A stretch of DNA of 64,000 nucleotides. Origin: Cercis canadensis (lineage: Eukaryota; Streptophyta; Magnoliopsida; Fabales; Fabaceae). Shown piece by piece: positions 62,213 to 64,000 of the stretch; the stretch's first letter is position 1, and each line of letters starts with the position of its first letter. The notes beneath the pieces were generated by a model, which was not told where the DNA came from, did no database searches, and worked only from the letters and a program-made list of their open reading frames with translations. The stretch covers positions 1,245,493-1,309,492 of the forward strand of contig QAOA01000393.1 in assembly GCA_003255065.1 (NCBI GenBank), in the 5' to 3' direction. The position numbers and the translations under genes were made by a program.

Positions 62213-63708
62213 ATGGCAGATAAAGATGAAGACTTGCCAAGGGATGCCAAGATTGTGAAGTCACTGTTGAAATCAATGGGTGTAGAAGATTATGAACCTC
62301 GTGTTATTCATAAGTTTCTGGAGTTATGGTATCGCTATGTTGTTGATGTATTGACAGATGCCCAAGTGTATTCAGAGCATGCTAACAAGTCAGCAATTGA
62401 CTGCGATGATGTTAAGCTTGCTATTCAATCAAAAGTTAATTTTAGCTTCTCGCAGCCACCGCCACGAGAGGTAATTTAGCATCTATTTGGCTGTTTTTTG
62501 CTTATTAAGCCTGGTTATCATGCTATTTAATTGTTGAATTTTCTTTCAAGCTCTTGCAAATCGAAATGGAAGTGATAACTTTGGCTTCATTATTGAATTT
62601 GGTAGTAAACATTAAATGGAATGCAAAAATCCATATATCAGGGTTCTAAATTTTGGGTAAATCCTCTTCAAAGAAGAAGAACATGTGAAGGGAAAGAGGG
62701 AGATAGTTCTCGTTGAAGATTTTGATTGTTTGAAGTAACTTCCTGAAATAGTTAGTTTGAGGTTGTCTCATGCACCAAGCTAGTTTAAGAATTTCTTAAA
62801 CGAAAGCAATATCTTTGTCTTGCTGGTATAAGCAAATAGGTAATTGGTTGTTTGGTTAACCTGTGGAGGTTGTTGATATAGATTCTAGTAGATAAGGATA
62901 AGAACAAGACTTGCAGACGCTGTTGAAGATGAAATTCGTAGTTTTGACTACCTACTTAGACAACTGTTTCTCAGCTTCTGTTTTGCTTGTTTGTATAGCT
63001 AATTAGAAATTTCTGAAATGGAAATGTTACTTCCAAACAGGTAATTTATATTTTCGAAACATAACACTGGATTCAAAAGGGCCTCGAATATAAAATATTC
63101 TTGTCGTCTTTCCTCTCTTCTGGCTTTCTTGTTCCACATCTTTCCAAATTGCTGTTTTTACCAAGCTTGCAGAAACTCATTTTGCTTAAATTTTAATTGC
63201 TATTTGCTTGGGCTTTTATTGCTGATGCTGCTCTGCACTTAGGTCACAACTATGGAAGAAGTAGAAACCTGTAGCTATCCAATGTTAGTTTAGTTACTTC
63301 CTAAATCACTAATTTTGATGCTCTGATATTTGCTTCTACCCTATATTTGAGAGTGGTCAACAGAGGCCTTCTTCTTCCCTTTGTTGTTGAGCAATGTTAT
63401 CTTCTGCTGAAAATAACAAGTTAAATGTAATCCTTCACCAGGTGCTTCTGGAGTTGGCTCGGAACCGCAACAAGATGCCATTACCAAAGTCAATAGCTGG
63501 TCCTGGAGTTCCTCTCCCAGCTGATCAGGACACATTGATCAGCCCTAACTTTCAGCTTGCAATTCCAAACAAAAGGCCTGCTCAGCCAGTAGAAGAAACA
63601 GAGGATGAAGAAGCTGCGGATCCCAACCCCCCTGAGGAAAAGACTGATATGCAGCAGAATGCTTCTCAAAGAGTGTCCTTTCCCCTTCCCAAACGTCCTA
63701 AAACTTGA
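62213..63708 (+). CDS. TAF9: TAF9, TFIID/SAGA histone-fold subunit
   Basis: Two coding exons, 62213-62470 and 63442-63708, giving 174 residues; the intron is GT-AG in phase 0. The histone fold covers residues 8-95 ([53 protein letters not shown]). It is followed by [16 protein letters not shown] and the TAF9 motif [15 protein letters not shown], then an acidic and basic tail ending LPKRPKT. TAF9 pairs with TAF6 in TFIID and SAGA to support transcription start. A 5' UTR intron is likely at 61859-62190 (donor GTAAGT, acceptor TTTTTGGCAG), putting the leader start near 61790. No anomalies seen. Confidence 0.96.
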
Positions 63709-64000
63709 ATTTTAAGTAACTATTCAGAATCGTAGTTCAAAAGAAGTCATATGTAATCCAATTGCTGATTCTAACCTGACCATCATCGTTGTAAAGGAGA
63801 TTATACCCTATTTACTTCAGTGCCAGTTCATACATGATTGTTGTAGTTGTGACACAATTTTGTAAATTATCAATTATGGCTTTGTATAGTTTATTCCTAA
63901 TGGTGCTTTAAGAACCTCAAAACTGAATGCCACCCTTTCCATGAGTATGAAGCTTTGTCAATTCAATTGGACATAATCGTCGTATTACCTCATCTTTACT
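63709..64000. other. TAF9 3' UTR and downstream
   Basis: No further gene seen before the window ends. Confidence 0.5.

Overview
This is a stretch of plant nuclear genome, almost certainly a eudicot. It is AT-rich, its genes are spliced with GT-AG introns, and it carries plant-only families: R2R3-MYB, AINTEGUMENTA-like AP2, GRF with a miR396 site, NSP1-type GRAS, germin-like protein, CC-NB-LRR genes, DUF4220/DUF594 and polyubiquitin. The species cannot be fixed from the sequence alone. An NSP1 gene fits a host of arbuscular mycorrhiza. There are eight isolated single N characters, and most sit between two copies of the same short sequence, so they look like unmerged contig joins.

Layout. 1-0.4 kb: arm of a foldback transposon. 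1.1-2.0 kb (-): bHLH-interacting R2R3-MYB. 2.2-7.4 kb: no gene seen. 7.5-10.9 kb (+): AIL1-like double-AP2 factor with the 9-nt microexon of the family. 11-16 kb: no supported gene. 16.0-16.5 kb (+): polyproline membrane protein. 20.2-21.4 kb (-): GRF5-like factor with miR396 site. 26.0-26.6 kb (+): germin-like protein. 28.8-31.0 kb (-): DUF4220/DUF594 membrane protein with a damaged 3' third. 32.3-40.9 kb (+): cluster of two broken CC-NB-LRR genes and one LRR scrap, with a second foldback element. 42.8-44.5 kb (+): NSP1. 45.5-48.9 kb (-): SP1/SPL2-type RING E3 ligase. 50.4-59.8 kb (-): tandem family of small secreted cysteine-rich peptide genes and remnants. 54.4-55.9 kb (+): five-unit polyubiquitin gene with a heat-shock element, lying inside the peptide array. 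60.5-60.9 kb (+): small three-helix membrane protein. 62.2-63.7 kb (+): TAF9.

The genes are independent transcription units; no operon logic applies. Four are developmental or symbiotic transcription factors (MYB, AIL1, GRF5, NSP1). The NLR cluster and the peptide array are the fast-evolving parts, with duplications, frameshifts and nonsense changes.

The best candidate for something undescribed is the cysteine-rich peptide array. At least six related loci share C-x3-C-x3-C-x(9-14)-C-x3-CC-x2-C. The spacing resembles the first half of the GASA/snakin domain but lacks one cysteine and the CxC end. I could not assign it to a named family.
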